Positions 24,003 to 34,426 of a DNA stretch of 64,000 bases are shown here, in pieces. The position numbers were made by a program, and so were the translations under genes. Below the pieces are notes generated by a model, which ran no database searches, was not told the DNA's origin, and saw only the letters and a list, made by a program, of their open reading frames with translations. Source of the stretch: Rachycentron canadum (lineage: Eukaryota > Chordata > Actinopteri > Carangiformes > Rachycentridae); NCBI GenBank assembly GCA_038496675.1, contig CM076652.1, positions 11,753,164 through 11,817,163 on the forward strand. Direction: 5' to 3'. Position 1 is the stretch's first letter. Every line of letters begins with the position of its first letter.

Positions 24003-24262
24003 CATCCATCCATTATCTGTACCGATTTTCTGTCAGGGTTGCGGGAGTCTCACATATCTCATATATAGAGACATACAACCATTAATGCTCACGCTCACAC
24101 CTCTGTGCAATTTAGAGTCACAAGTTAGTGCATGACTTTGGACTGTGGGAGGAAGCCAGAGTACCTGAAGGGAACCCATGCAAGCACAGGGAGAACAGGG
24201 TTCAGACCTAAAAACTTCTTAGTGTGAGGTGACAGTGCTAACCACTGTAACACCTTGCTATC
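24003..24262 (-). mobile_element. tRNA-derived SINE, minus strand
   Basis: Read on the minus strand, the head gives GGTGTTACAGTGGTTAGCAC then TGTCACCTCACA, the tRNA-like promoter region of a very common teleost SINE, with a decayed B-box (AGGTCTGAACCC). The body follows: TTCTCCCTGTGCTTGCATGG, CTTCCTCCCACAGTCCAAAG, GTGACTCTAAATTGC and GTTGTATGTCTCTATAT, and the tail is ATGGATGGATG (plus-strand CATCCATCCAT at 24003-24013). The central part is shortened: the usual segment between the GTCTCTATGT and CGACCCTGACAGG words is largely missing. tRNA-like SINEs are copied by the machinery of a LINE that recognises their tail; no such LINE is present here. Confidence 0.87.
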
Positions 24263-25243
24263 TTGCTAGATGAAACATATGTAGTCATTTTATAGCTTTA
24301 GCTGCATGTTGTTAAATTGCTCATTTTCCTCTGCAATGCTCAGTTGACATGTTTCTGTTTATCATTTGCATACTGATGGAGACAAGGAGATTTGTATTTA
24401 TTGAGCATTGTTTCTGGTTCCTATCGGCACATTGCGGTGTTTTCAGTTCTCTCAGCACAACAGCAGAGCTGCCCTGTGTATTTGTCCAGCTCTTTCTCTC
24501 CTGTAGGCACAGAGGGACTGATGTTAGTAATTTTACTGCTGGATCTTTTCCTGTAGACCCATATGGTTTCACTGGCATGCATCAGGATTATTAATCGTGC
24601 TCTGCTGCCTGTGAAAAATGAATGTTATACTTCTATTGTATTACGGCAGGATTTGATGAGTGAAACTTCTTGAACACTTGGTCTGAATGGCAGCATCAGG
24701 ACTTTTCCAGAGGTTTTGGAGTCATCGAGTGATATCCTCTGGCCAGCCTTTGCTGTAGATATGCAAAGTGATATGTAGGCTTTTCTATTTGTTTTATATC
24801 TTACACCTTTTTGCACTAAAACAGTGCTGCACATTGTCATGAGCTTATTTTACTGCCTTGTCAGTGCTTCTCCACAACAGTCTCACCAAGACAAAGTGAT
24901 ATACAGTGCATTTGTTTTACTTATGAATAATGCAATTGACAAGTGAATTAGCTTATTTAAGTGTGGGCATCCATTTAATTTGCTCCTGGCTAACATCAGT
25001 CTCTGGCTGATTCCAGTTTGGCTTTCATTCCAGTAGTCAGACTCTCTCTGAGGCAACAGCTTTTTATCAAATACAGTTGTAAAAATAGATAAAACTAGAA
25101 TATCCCCCAGTTCTGACACTAAGGTTTTTGATTCTCTGTGACTGACTATTTACATAATTCTGATTGGCCCACAGTTTGAGAAGTTGAGTTGAAGTTTGCC
25201 AAAAACCATTACCTGTTTCCCCTTTACTCTGCTTGGCTGTCAG

Positions 25244-25247
<4 letters not shown>

Positions 25248-25302
<55 letters not shown>
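25248..25302. repeat. (TG)n microsatellite
   Basis: A perfect TG run of about 55 bases, among the longest dinucleotide tracts in the window and likely polymorphic. Confidence 0.97.
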
Positions 25303-25306
<4 letters not shown>

Positions 25307-25678
25307 ACTATGTGTGATGCCTTGCTGCTTTCACCTATAATTTTGGGCTGGACAAAAAGAAAAGAAAAACAGATACAACCATATTTTTCAGATCAGCATT
25401 TATCTGCTATTGATGCATATCACAATACATAAGTCAATATATCTGTTGAGCTAAAGATTACCTTAAGATGAACCTGAAAAATACCCCGGATTTTATAACC
25501 TTGAAACAGAGGCTCAAATAGAAAATTATAACTAAAGCAGTTTTTTTATGCTATACATTATTAATCGGTTTTATGTAGGATAGTGGCCTGGCTCATCTCT
25601 TGCATTTTTTAAAAATTCATTTGTGATACCAAAACAATAGCGTTTATTGTTTAGTTGGCTCATGATCCTAAAGAGTAA

Positions 25679-25682
<4 letters not shown>

Positions 25683-25716
<34 letters not shown>
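25683..25716. repeat. poly-T tract
   Basis: 34 consecutive T, the longest homopolymer here. Confidence 0.97.
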
Positions 25717-25720
<4 letters not shown>

Positions 25721-26586
25721 CAATGCAATGCACTTTATCAACAGTTTATGGGTGTGTCTTATTTTCTTATCAAGACAGACAGTGTTTATATTATCTATAT
25801 CACTTGGCAATACTCCACCATGCTGACTAATGTGTAGAGGTTGCACAGGTCTTTAAACTCTCTTTCCCCCTGATGTCATGCTTTTGGGTTGTGACAAGTA
25901 GCAGTCGCTCTTCCCAGCAGAGCTGTAGTGCACGCTAACTGCAGTGAGGTCACCACAGTAAAGCAACACAGAAAAGTTTCCTAAGGTCGTAAAGGCTGGC
26001 CGCTGAGTGTTTGGAGCACTAGGGGAATACGTCCTGGATAATTGACAGGATAATTTCCGTAGCGGCAGCTGAGGTCAGGCATGGGCCTCTTTCCCCCACT
26101 GTCCACAGTCCACACATACAGTCGAATCCCCTAATCTGCCCTTCCTTCCATCACCATAACATCTCGTCTAATTGTAGTTTTTCCCTTGCCTCACCAGTTC
26201 GCCCCAACTTTAGGCCGCACTCACCTCATGTGTACCCATTCTGGTCTGTAATAATGTTCTCCTGTGGAGATATGGTCACTTCCTGGAGATTATGTCTTGT
26301 CACTGGCTGTTTTTCAAGGTGGATTCAGGTCTGACCTTTTGTCCCCCAAAAGAAACTAATGACCTGATTTGTTTTAATGAGCAATATGTGCACGTTAACA
26401 GCAATCAATACACACATGCTGGAAACATAATATAGACAAAGATTTTTAGAGCTGCCTTGACTGCACTGTGTCTTTATTGAGTTAAGGACTGTGCCTCTTG
26501 GCACAATAGCCTAGACCTGAACAGGAAGTCAGAGTTTGCAACTACAGTTTGCTGGTACTTGCAAATTGCATGATTATATTATTTCT

Positions 26587-26602
26587 TTTTATCGCGATAA
26601 AA
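26587..26602. other. 16-bp perfect palindrome with TCGCGA core
   Basis: TTTTATCGCGATAAAA is a perfect 16-base palindrome with two CpG sites in strongly AT-rich, CpG-poor sequence. CpG retention there is unusual. It may be a binding site for a dimeric factor, but no known site is matched exactly. Confidence 0.35.
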
Positions 26603-27224
26603 CTTGATACATGTTGAGCTAATTAGTTTGATCATCACATGATGCTAGAAAAGTTAAAAGATCAGGTTATACAACAAAAATCACTGTTGTTTAGGGTATA
26701 TTAATTGATTTATTTGTGTAGGGCACAGCTATGGCCTATTTACATGCGAAGTATCTATTTATTTGAACTCATGTGGCCACGTTTTTGTTTGCCATCACTG
26801 CAGATTTAAATAGAACAGATTATTTTAACAAGTTGCACGTGGGCATTAAAAATGATCCTTTGATGCAACAGATAACCATTTTCCACTCTTTTGACTGTTT
26901 GCATGTGGAGGTCATCTTTGGTCTTTCCTTCACTGCTCTATTACTCCATAACCCCCCCCCAACACCCCCCTCCCTTTATTTCCTTTTAATGGTCAATTTT
27001 CCCTGATAAATTTCTGCTTTGTTCAACTTCTTTTGCTGCTCAATCATCACCCCAATCTCTGCGTGATGCACTGCCGCTGTCTCTGTTATCTAGTCTTCTG
27101 TCAGCTCCAGAGTTCCCCATCCTGGCCCAGCAAGCACAGCATGTTGGAGACTCTGCTCTGTGGGTGGGAAGCAGTTGCATGTGAGGCACACTCTGGGCCG
27201 CGTGCTGTGGGCTTTTCTCCCCTT

Positions 27225-27294
27225 TAAACTTCTCTAGCTTTTCTCTTTCTCACTCCATTTTTCTTTTTTTTTTCTTTCTCCCTTTTTCTCTCAG
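27225..27294 (+). other. pyrimidine tract ending in CAG (acceptor-like)
   Basis: About 60 bases of almost pure C/T end in TCTCTCAG at 27294, the form of a strong vertebrate 3' splice site. The sequence after it stays open in one frame for about 40 codons to a TGA near 27420 and contains several CpG sites, but its translation matches nothing I know and no clear donor follows. It may be just a pyrimidine-rich patch. Confidence 0.2.
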
Positions 27295-28870
27295 TTCCTG
27301 TGGCGGGGGAAAAACTTACGGTGCGGTTTATTTGTTCTGGTTTGGTGTCGGTTCTCACATGTCCTTGGCAGACTTTCATACCTCCATGACAGTAGCCTGG
27401 ATTGCGAGGGATTATCATGATATCACGTGTGCGTGTGTGTCTGTCTAGCTGTTCACACTTTTTTTTCCCCAAAGACTCAAAAATGTATATGTGTGCATCA
27501 TGCGTGTGCGATATAGCCTGTCACTATTAATGTTGGAGTAGCGAAGTACTTGACTGCCAGTGTATTTCCCTGCTATTGCAATTTGGTCTCAAGTATCCAG
27601 AGACTCATCTTTCCCCTGTCCCTAACCCCATTTGTATGTCTGTCTTGTTTATGCTCCTCCTCAGTGCAAAACCATGCCAACCTTTTGGGACAGAGCGTGG
27701 GGCTTACAATGTGGTGATTTGAGGGAAATGAATGAGGAGTTTAAATTGAGGGGAGGGCTTTGGAGAAGGAGGGGGTTAAGTGAAAGGCAAAATGGGAGCT
27801 GAGCTGTTTCCATCTAACAGTTTCCACTAATGCTAAATTGCAGCCACTGGAACACAGTGACCTCCTCCTAACATGTGTTCACCATTAATCCAGCCATGGT
27901 GAGAGAAGGCCTGTTTTCACCAGGAGAGAAAGATGAGACAGAAGAGGAGTTGCCCTTCAACTCTCATATTATTCACACCATATTTATGTATGTGTGTGTG
28001 TGTGTGTGAGTTTGTATGTCTGTGCATGCATTTTTAAATTGATTCTCCGTATTACTCATGAAATGGAACATTTCCTCTCTATTTTTCATACACAGTTTGC
28101 TTTGTGAGCAGCAAATCAGTTTAATTTATAATATGAAATGAAGCATATTAAATTAAATAGATATATCACTTCTTATCACAGGAACTAAAGTATTGTGAAT
28201 ACAGAGTAGCCAAAGTTCTTAGTGGACAAACCAAGATACTTTTCAGCGGTTGAGAGACACAAACTTGAGTGTGTTATTGGTAAATAGGGGTGGTTGAGTC
28301 ATTCTCTTTTCTTTCCAACCACGATCGGAGATTAGATATTCCATTTCATGTCCGCAAATATGCTCTGTTGCTAATTAAAGGGCGAGCGATTTGTTGCTTG
28401 GGTCAGCAAAAGCTTTGACACTTTGGATCTGTTCAGCGGAGGATGACCTTTCCTTCCCCTTTTTCTCCAGTTTTTTTTCCCACTCCCCTAAACAACTCTC
28501 ATTCTCACCAAAAAAGACATAAATGTGAGGATTTACGCTCGTGTCTTCCGCTTTGCTTTTTTTCTCCCCTCACGTTATCTCTTCTTTCTTCTCCTTCTCT
28601 GAATGCTTTCTCGTATTGCCATATTGAGCCACATGACTTTTGCTCTTAGTGAGAGAGAGAGCAGAGGACCCAGGGCGTGCTGACATCCAGCTCCTCCATG
28701 TGATGTATTAGGGGGATACAGAGAGGGTGGGGGTGGGGGGATTGATGCCGTGTTCCAATGTTTGGGAGGCACATAAAACATTTTACAGAAGGGCTGTAAA
28801 GAGCCAACATTGGTGTCCAAATTTAAAACATGTCCCAGGTCTTAGCTGTTGTTCGCTAGGGGTTTTCTTA

Positions 28871-28910
28871 CCCCCCCTCTCCTCCCTCCCTCCCTCCCTC
28901 CCTCCCTCCC
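28871..28910. repeat. (CCCT)n microsatellite
   Basis: C-rich start followed by about seven CCCT/CTCC units. The minus-strand frame over it gives Gly/Arg/Glu-rich runs that are artefacts. Confidence 0.95.
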
Positions 28911-29264
28911 TTTCTCTTCTTCTCCAGAGCTTTGGCAGGAAAAAAGAATAGAATAACACAGGAGAGGGGAAACTGGCAGCATGCAGACTTTGTTAGTCTG
29001 ACACATCATGTGCAGTGTTTTTAGAGTGTTAATGATCGGGCACAAAACTGAATCGAGGCAGTAAGCAGCAATATGGTGGACAGAAGATTCAACAGGTACC
29101 ACAGAGAGAAAAAAAGGCCAATTTGATGATCTTATTACATGCATTTGTTATCTTTTAAAGGATCCTTTGATCCAAATAAAATCAATAAAGAAAAATCTAC
29201 TTAGCCATATTGATATTTAGTCATGCATATATTTTTAGTTAGATCCTGGGTTTCTGCTGCATGC

Positions 29265-29557
29265 CAAATACATTTGAGGTGAACTGAATTTCATTTGTGG
29301 TGCTCAAAGCTTGAAGAGATGACATTTGAGAAACTCAGCAGCAACTCTTATTTCTTTGTTTCTCTGGGTAATCCACAGACTTTGCTGTCAACAGTTTTCA
29401 GTGGAACTAGAAATTGTTCTTATGAAAACTGTTGACAGTGAGCTCTGTGGATTATTCAAAGAGAAAGACATACTGTCCTTGAGTTTTCCAATCTTTTTTT
29501 ATGCTTTGAGCTACACAAACAAAATTGTATTCACCTGAACTACATGGTCAGTATTTG
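29265..29557. mobile_element. 260-bp palindrome, probable fold-back MITE
   Basis: Two arms, about 29277-29400 and 29423-29536, are inverse copies. The innermost 14 bases are perfect (GTCAACAGTTTTCA and its complement). The innermost 31 positions agree at 27. Matching words continue outward: AATCCACAG, TTTCTTTG, CTCAAAGC, and AGGTGAA against TTCACCT. The outer word CAAATAC (29265-29271) also recurs inverted at 29551-29557, after an unequal gap. The 22-base centre contains GGAAC and GTTC, which can extend the fold. This is the shape of a non-autonomous palindromic DNA element of the kind known in fish. No target-site duplication is clear and I cannot name the family. The open frame over it is accidental. 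Confidence 0.65.
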
Positions 29558-30514
29558 AGTGACCAAGCCCATAAAAGACTCTGACTGTAGGCATGACATG
29601 GATATAGTGGCACTCTTTTTTTCACATGTATGTCATATGTGGTGGTTTACTGTGTGTAAGTTTGCTTTGGATGTATATTTATGTAAATGAAAATGTGTTA
29701 ACAGGGGACTTCTGCAGCACCACCACCATTAACATTAATGATATAGATAATGATGTCAAGAACATATTAAATCTACATTTTCTTTGACTAAACACCTAAA
29801 GTGTGGTACGCTTTAATTGCCCTCCTCATCATCAAACCCCATATTCAGCCTTGGTCTAGCCCCATGAAAGACCCACATAGACACTGATTATCCAGCAGTG
29901 CAAGGAGCTTCGTGTAGCAATCCAAATATACAGAGATATTCTCAAACAACGCTGGCCTGCCAACTACAACACTCCTATTTATTTATGTATTTATCTGGAT
30001 TTCCTGTAGACTTGTCGAGATGTTGGGTGCTGCGGGCCATGCTATCTGAGGCCCGTTTGACAAGGGTTGGCTAGCCCTGGTCAGGCTGTGCCGTGTTGCA
30101 TTAAGGCTGGGTTATTTATCCTTGGGGCTCATAATGATGATGCTGTCCCGGTCCCTGAGACGGCTCTGTTCTCTCAGTCACCTCCCGCCCTTCGTAGGAT
30201 GCTGGGCCTGGCAGGTTCCCACTTGTGCTCCCACCAGGAATGTTGCAAAGGAGCTGCGGATGTCTAGTGTAAGGCTGCACAATGTAGGCAGTGTTAAGTA
30301 TTTGTGTTAAGTGATTCTTTAGAGCCAAAGCTCCAAGACCTTTTTCGGCTAAAAATACAGCAACTTAAAATTTGACAACTATAACTGTACCCTCTTACAT
30401 TTTTGGGGAATTTTATATAACAATGTTGTATCATTATTTATTATTTCAAATATTTTTGGGCATGGTATTGGCATGGCTCTTGTGATGCTCACATTGACTA
30501 CTCAAAATGTCTGC

Positions 30515-30526
30515 TGTGACGTCACA
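30515..30526. promoter_or_regulatory. CRE-type palindrome
   Basis: TGTGACGTCACA is a perfect 12-base palindrome around TGACGTCA, the full consensus site of CREB/ATF-family bZIP factors. It lies far from any visible promoter, so a role as an enhancer site is inference only. Confidence 0.35.
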
Positions 30527-32510
30527 ATAACAAACACAGGTGGACCTAAATTCATTAATAAGGGCTCTGTTTGGTGCCAGTAAACCATGCCAGTGAGCCA
30601 GCATGCATAAATCCTCAGCCCTGCCTGGAACTGGCACACCTAGATGGAATGTAGCCACAGCTAATGTTGTTTGTCAAACCTGTGCTTTTTTTCTACAGCA
30701 AGAAGTCAAAAATATTCACAGTGAGAAAAGCCTGTGTTCTAATATTATGTGGCTCAGCAACGAATGAATGAGATGAGAATTTTTATCATTGCCATTGTGC
30801 ATTGTTGCGTTAAACACATTTGTTGATTTGCCTCTTGTCTCTTTTCACTGTCAAATCACTTTTTATTTGCCAAACAGATTTTGGTTGATTTGAGCAACGT
30901 GTTTGTAATTAATGTTATTGTTGCCCACAGTTATCTGTGTGTGTGTGTTTTTTGTGTAATTACAAAATGATGTAGATATACAGTTGATGAGAACATACCT
31001 TGCCTTTGACGCTGTAAATCACATCAGCCTGTCCTGTTGGTGGGGACCCATGCTGTGTCTTGTTGGACCTCTGTCTTTCATGTCTCAACCACATTCATAC
31101 TGACTGATGCTGGCAGAAACAGGACTCATTTTGGCAGGTATTTGAAATGGAGTGTTTGACAGATGGTCAGATGGTAAAAGTAGCTTACATTTTTACTATA
31201 CAATTTTTTTTTTTATATAAATGAATTGATGTTTCCATAATTAAAAATGTAGCAATCTGACAGCAATCTCTTAAACTCGCTTAAAGACCAAATCTGCATT
31301 GTTTTTTTTTTTCAAAATGGAAAATACACAACATTAATTATGAGACTTCTTGGAAAGGCAGTTGCCAAACTACACAGCAGGATGAAATACAGACGGGATG
31401 AGTGTGCAACCAAAGATTCCTTCCTCTTTAGTTTGTCCCAACAATCTTTCCTTAGCAGAGGTTGTTTCAGTTGTATAAACAAGAAAGAGTATGAAAATAA
31501 ACATTTTGAGACAAATGTGATGAAAATTTGTTGCACAGCTTTGCTTCCATGCTTCCTCAATATGTGCATATGGTTCATCAAGTGTTCATACCATCCTGCC
31601 GCCCTGTTCCATCCAGCTCTGCCTCTCAGTTCAAATCATCCTACCTGCCTCAAAGTACTAGTCCTCATTGACCAAAGATTTTGTTCGTCCACCAGTAGTT
31701 ATTATTTTATGCCGTTGGCTGACTAGTTGGCACACATTTGTATTTAATTATCTAAATAATTATCAGCAAATGTTTTGAGTTGCAGCTAATTCATGCTTTA
31801 AGACTTTTGTAACATTGGTGACGCTGTGCTACATTAAAGAAAAATACAAAACAACACTAATGGTGATACAAATGGATGAAGGCACGAAGCGCGTTGCCTG
31901 TTAACAATGCCACCGTAAAGATTCTGTATATATCAGAACATCAGCATGGACAACATTGCTAAGAGACTAATTTAAGGATACTAACATGTTTCAAATAATA
32001 AACCATGATTGTGGTCAGTGAACTATACACCAATGTTTGCCTGTAAAGCAAGTCACCTACTTGCGGTCGTCCTTTACCAAACTCTTTGGATTTCCTGCCT
32101 GACGTAGTTGTATGCAGTTACCACAACAGGCTGTCATGTGTTTACAGTAGGTTTCAATATTTGACGTACAAGTAAGAGTTTCCCTGAGGCAGGAGTTGTT
32201 GTCAGAGTTTTTTTCTTTCTTGTTTGATTTATTATTTGATTGCTAAATATGTACAGTAAAGTGAATCCACAATGCTTGGTTAATTACTATCTCATAACCA
32301 CAGGCACCGGCAGTGTAAACGGTTTGCTGAGTGTAGTCACTTCCTGTGCAGTCAGATCGTTCTTATGCCTCCACCTTGCCGACAGTTAGAGAGTTTTGGG
32401 CTGTATGTTGCACTAGGTGACACCTCAGTAGTGCCTTGGCTCAAACATTCACTAGGACTCGAAGATGGATTGATTAGATTTTGGTGGACAAAGGTCAAGG
32501 TAACAGCGGC

Positions 32511-32542
32511 CATACTGATATACTGATCATACTGATGTACTT
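32511..32542. repeat. short tandem repeat, ATACTGAT units
   Basis: Four imperfect tandem copies of ATACTGAT with one- or two-base spacers. Confidence 0.7.
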
Positions 32543-33257
32543 ACTATCTTGTCAAAACAAATACATCTAAGGATGTAAACGTTGACATACAGATATACAT
32601 ATGTCATATACATATAAATAAACATACAATATATTACATTCACACAGTAATTTTCTTGGAAACAAGTTACATCTGACTCTGCAATTGGACAAATCAAAAG
32701 ACTGCAGCTGGACTACATGAAGTCTGTGTTGTATATGATGGAGCAGCAGGTGCATGACAGAGACCAGCTTTTTTTTCCTTTTCCTCTTTTTCCAATGAGT
32801 TGAAAAAGCTCTCAGCTGAATCAGAGACAATTATTCTTTTATTTGCTTTACTTTAAAAATGAACTTTACCTCTCATTGGCTTTCAAAATTCTCATCTCAC
32901 TGCTTTGCTGCTCCTGGCTGATGTGCCAGCATTGCTCAACAATAATAATTTTGATTGTTATTAATCATAATTGCCATTGTAATAGTTAGCATATGGTGAC
33001 ACACATTAACGAGTTAGCAAAACAACTCACAGTTTCTGCTCTCCCTGACTTTCAAAATAGGATTTTTGGATAAATTGCCATTTATTTGTTAAGGTAGTTA
33101 AAGAAAAACATTATTGTAATTGCATATAATTGCAATGGAGTTGGTATGACCAAACATACAGTATTCCCAGCAGCAAACATAAGTATAACTCTCTCTCCAC
33201 TCACAATTAATGATTGCTCACAGTTTGGTTTATTTATTTTCTCTGGGTGGTACCTTC

Positions 33258-33328
33258 ATGTAGTGATCTGTGTTTTTACACAGCCTCTGTGGGAGCACTA
33301 GTAAGCTGTAAAAACACTGCCACCACAT
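33258..33328 (+). other. 71-nt imperfect hairpin, microRNA-precursor-like
   Basis: GTGTTTTTACA (33270-33280) pairs perfectly with TGTAAAAACAC (33307-33317) across a 26-base loop. Pairing continues outward: GTG (33263-33265) with CAC (33321-33323), and ATGT (33258-33261) with ACAT (33325-33328). Two single mismatches, one G-U pair and one bulge lie between. In total about 19 pairs occur over 71 bases. Size, arm length and small internal defects fit an animal pre-miRNA, but the loop is large and I do not recognise the arms as a known miRNA. A decayed palindromic transposon is the main alternative. Confidence 0.25.
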
Positions 33329-34393
33329 CACAGCAGTGCATCTTATGAATAGCACAAATTTTGGATCGCGTTTGGAAGGCTGCCCTTTTAGTCATTTAGG
33401 GAATCTTTTGGGTATCTTTTAACTTGATTCCTTCAAGAGCCAAGCTGCAAAAAATGCCAACTTATTTTTTTATGTCTCATATTTTTTCAGAAACTATTTA
33501 TTTTAACAGACTTTCTCTTGATTGCTAGTGTATACTTAAAATTGTGTAAAATATGGGGCTTTTGTGGCTTGTTACATTCTCTGTTTTTGTTTTATTTACT
33601 AACAATTGCTGAGGCACAAAAGACCTCCTGAAAATATATTTAAGTAAATACGAGAGTAAATACTGTATGTATGTTGCAATAATACTGTATATAAGACCTC
33701 TGTCAGAGTTTGAACAGTATTAGCATTTTCTTTTAAATTAGAACAATTTATGTAAGCACAAATATATTCCATATTTCCTTGTAAATGGCAGCAGGACTCA
33801 GGTAACTTTTACTATCACTTGTGTCAGCAGAGAGAAAGAAACAGAGAGCAGGCATGAAGGGATGCCAACACTGCGATCCATTGTTTATATCAACATAACT
33901 AATACGCAATTACTGTATTAACTTTCCTCTTGTTCTCAGTATATTTTCCCTGCATAGTTCTCTGTATACTAAGACCAAGTCTGGCGCTGCCCTTGAGAGT
34001 CCAATATGCTTCATGTGTGCACACATGGCTGAACAGTAGCTTGTTTGTGTTGCTGAATGATCCTTAATCAACAATCCAAACCAAAGCATAGTCTCTCATT
34101 ATCCCAGGGAGAATGCCAGCTTGGCACACAGTAAACCCTGCCTGTCTGTTTTAAACAGGAACCTACTGAAACAGCACAGTAGAGGCCGTGATGGCAGCAG
34201 AGGCAATGTGTGTGCGCTCGCACACACACACAAACGTATACACACAGACAAATACAGAGACAAATCTGTATCAGTGGGATTCACAAGGGTGCAGAAGTAC
34301 ACAACAACGCAGGCAAGAGCATGCACATGTGCGCATACTGTCAATGCAAGTCAAAGTCATAAGAAGAAAACAAACACCGGGACTTGCTGTTAT

Positions 34394-34426
<33 letters not shown>

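Larger units (their letters stand above)
24263..29264. other. non-coding, simple repeats only
   Basis: Contains (TG)n at 25248-25302, poly-T at 25683-25716, a C-rich run at about 26950-26971, (TG)n at 27991-28008 and a (CCCT)n tract at 28871-28910. A long pyrimidine tract ending in CAG at 27225-27294 resembles a splice acceptor but no exon can be shown after it. The segments 25900-26130 and 28330-28440 are candidate conserved non-coding sequence by composition only. Confidence 0.6.
29558..33257. other. non-coding, no gene seen
   Basis: Less AT-rich sequence at about 30000-30270 holds small dyads such as CGGGCC/GGCCCG and GGCTAGCC but no recognisable exon. The rest is AT-rich, with small simple repeats near 31206 and 31301 and a short tandem repeat at 32511-32542. 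Open frames at 31.3-31.7 kb overlap on both strands and lack domains. Confidence 0.6.
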
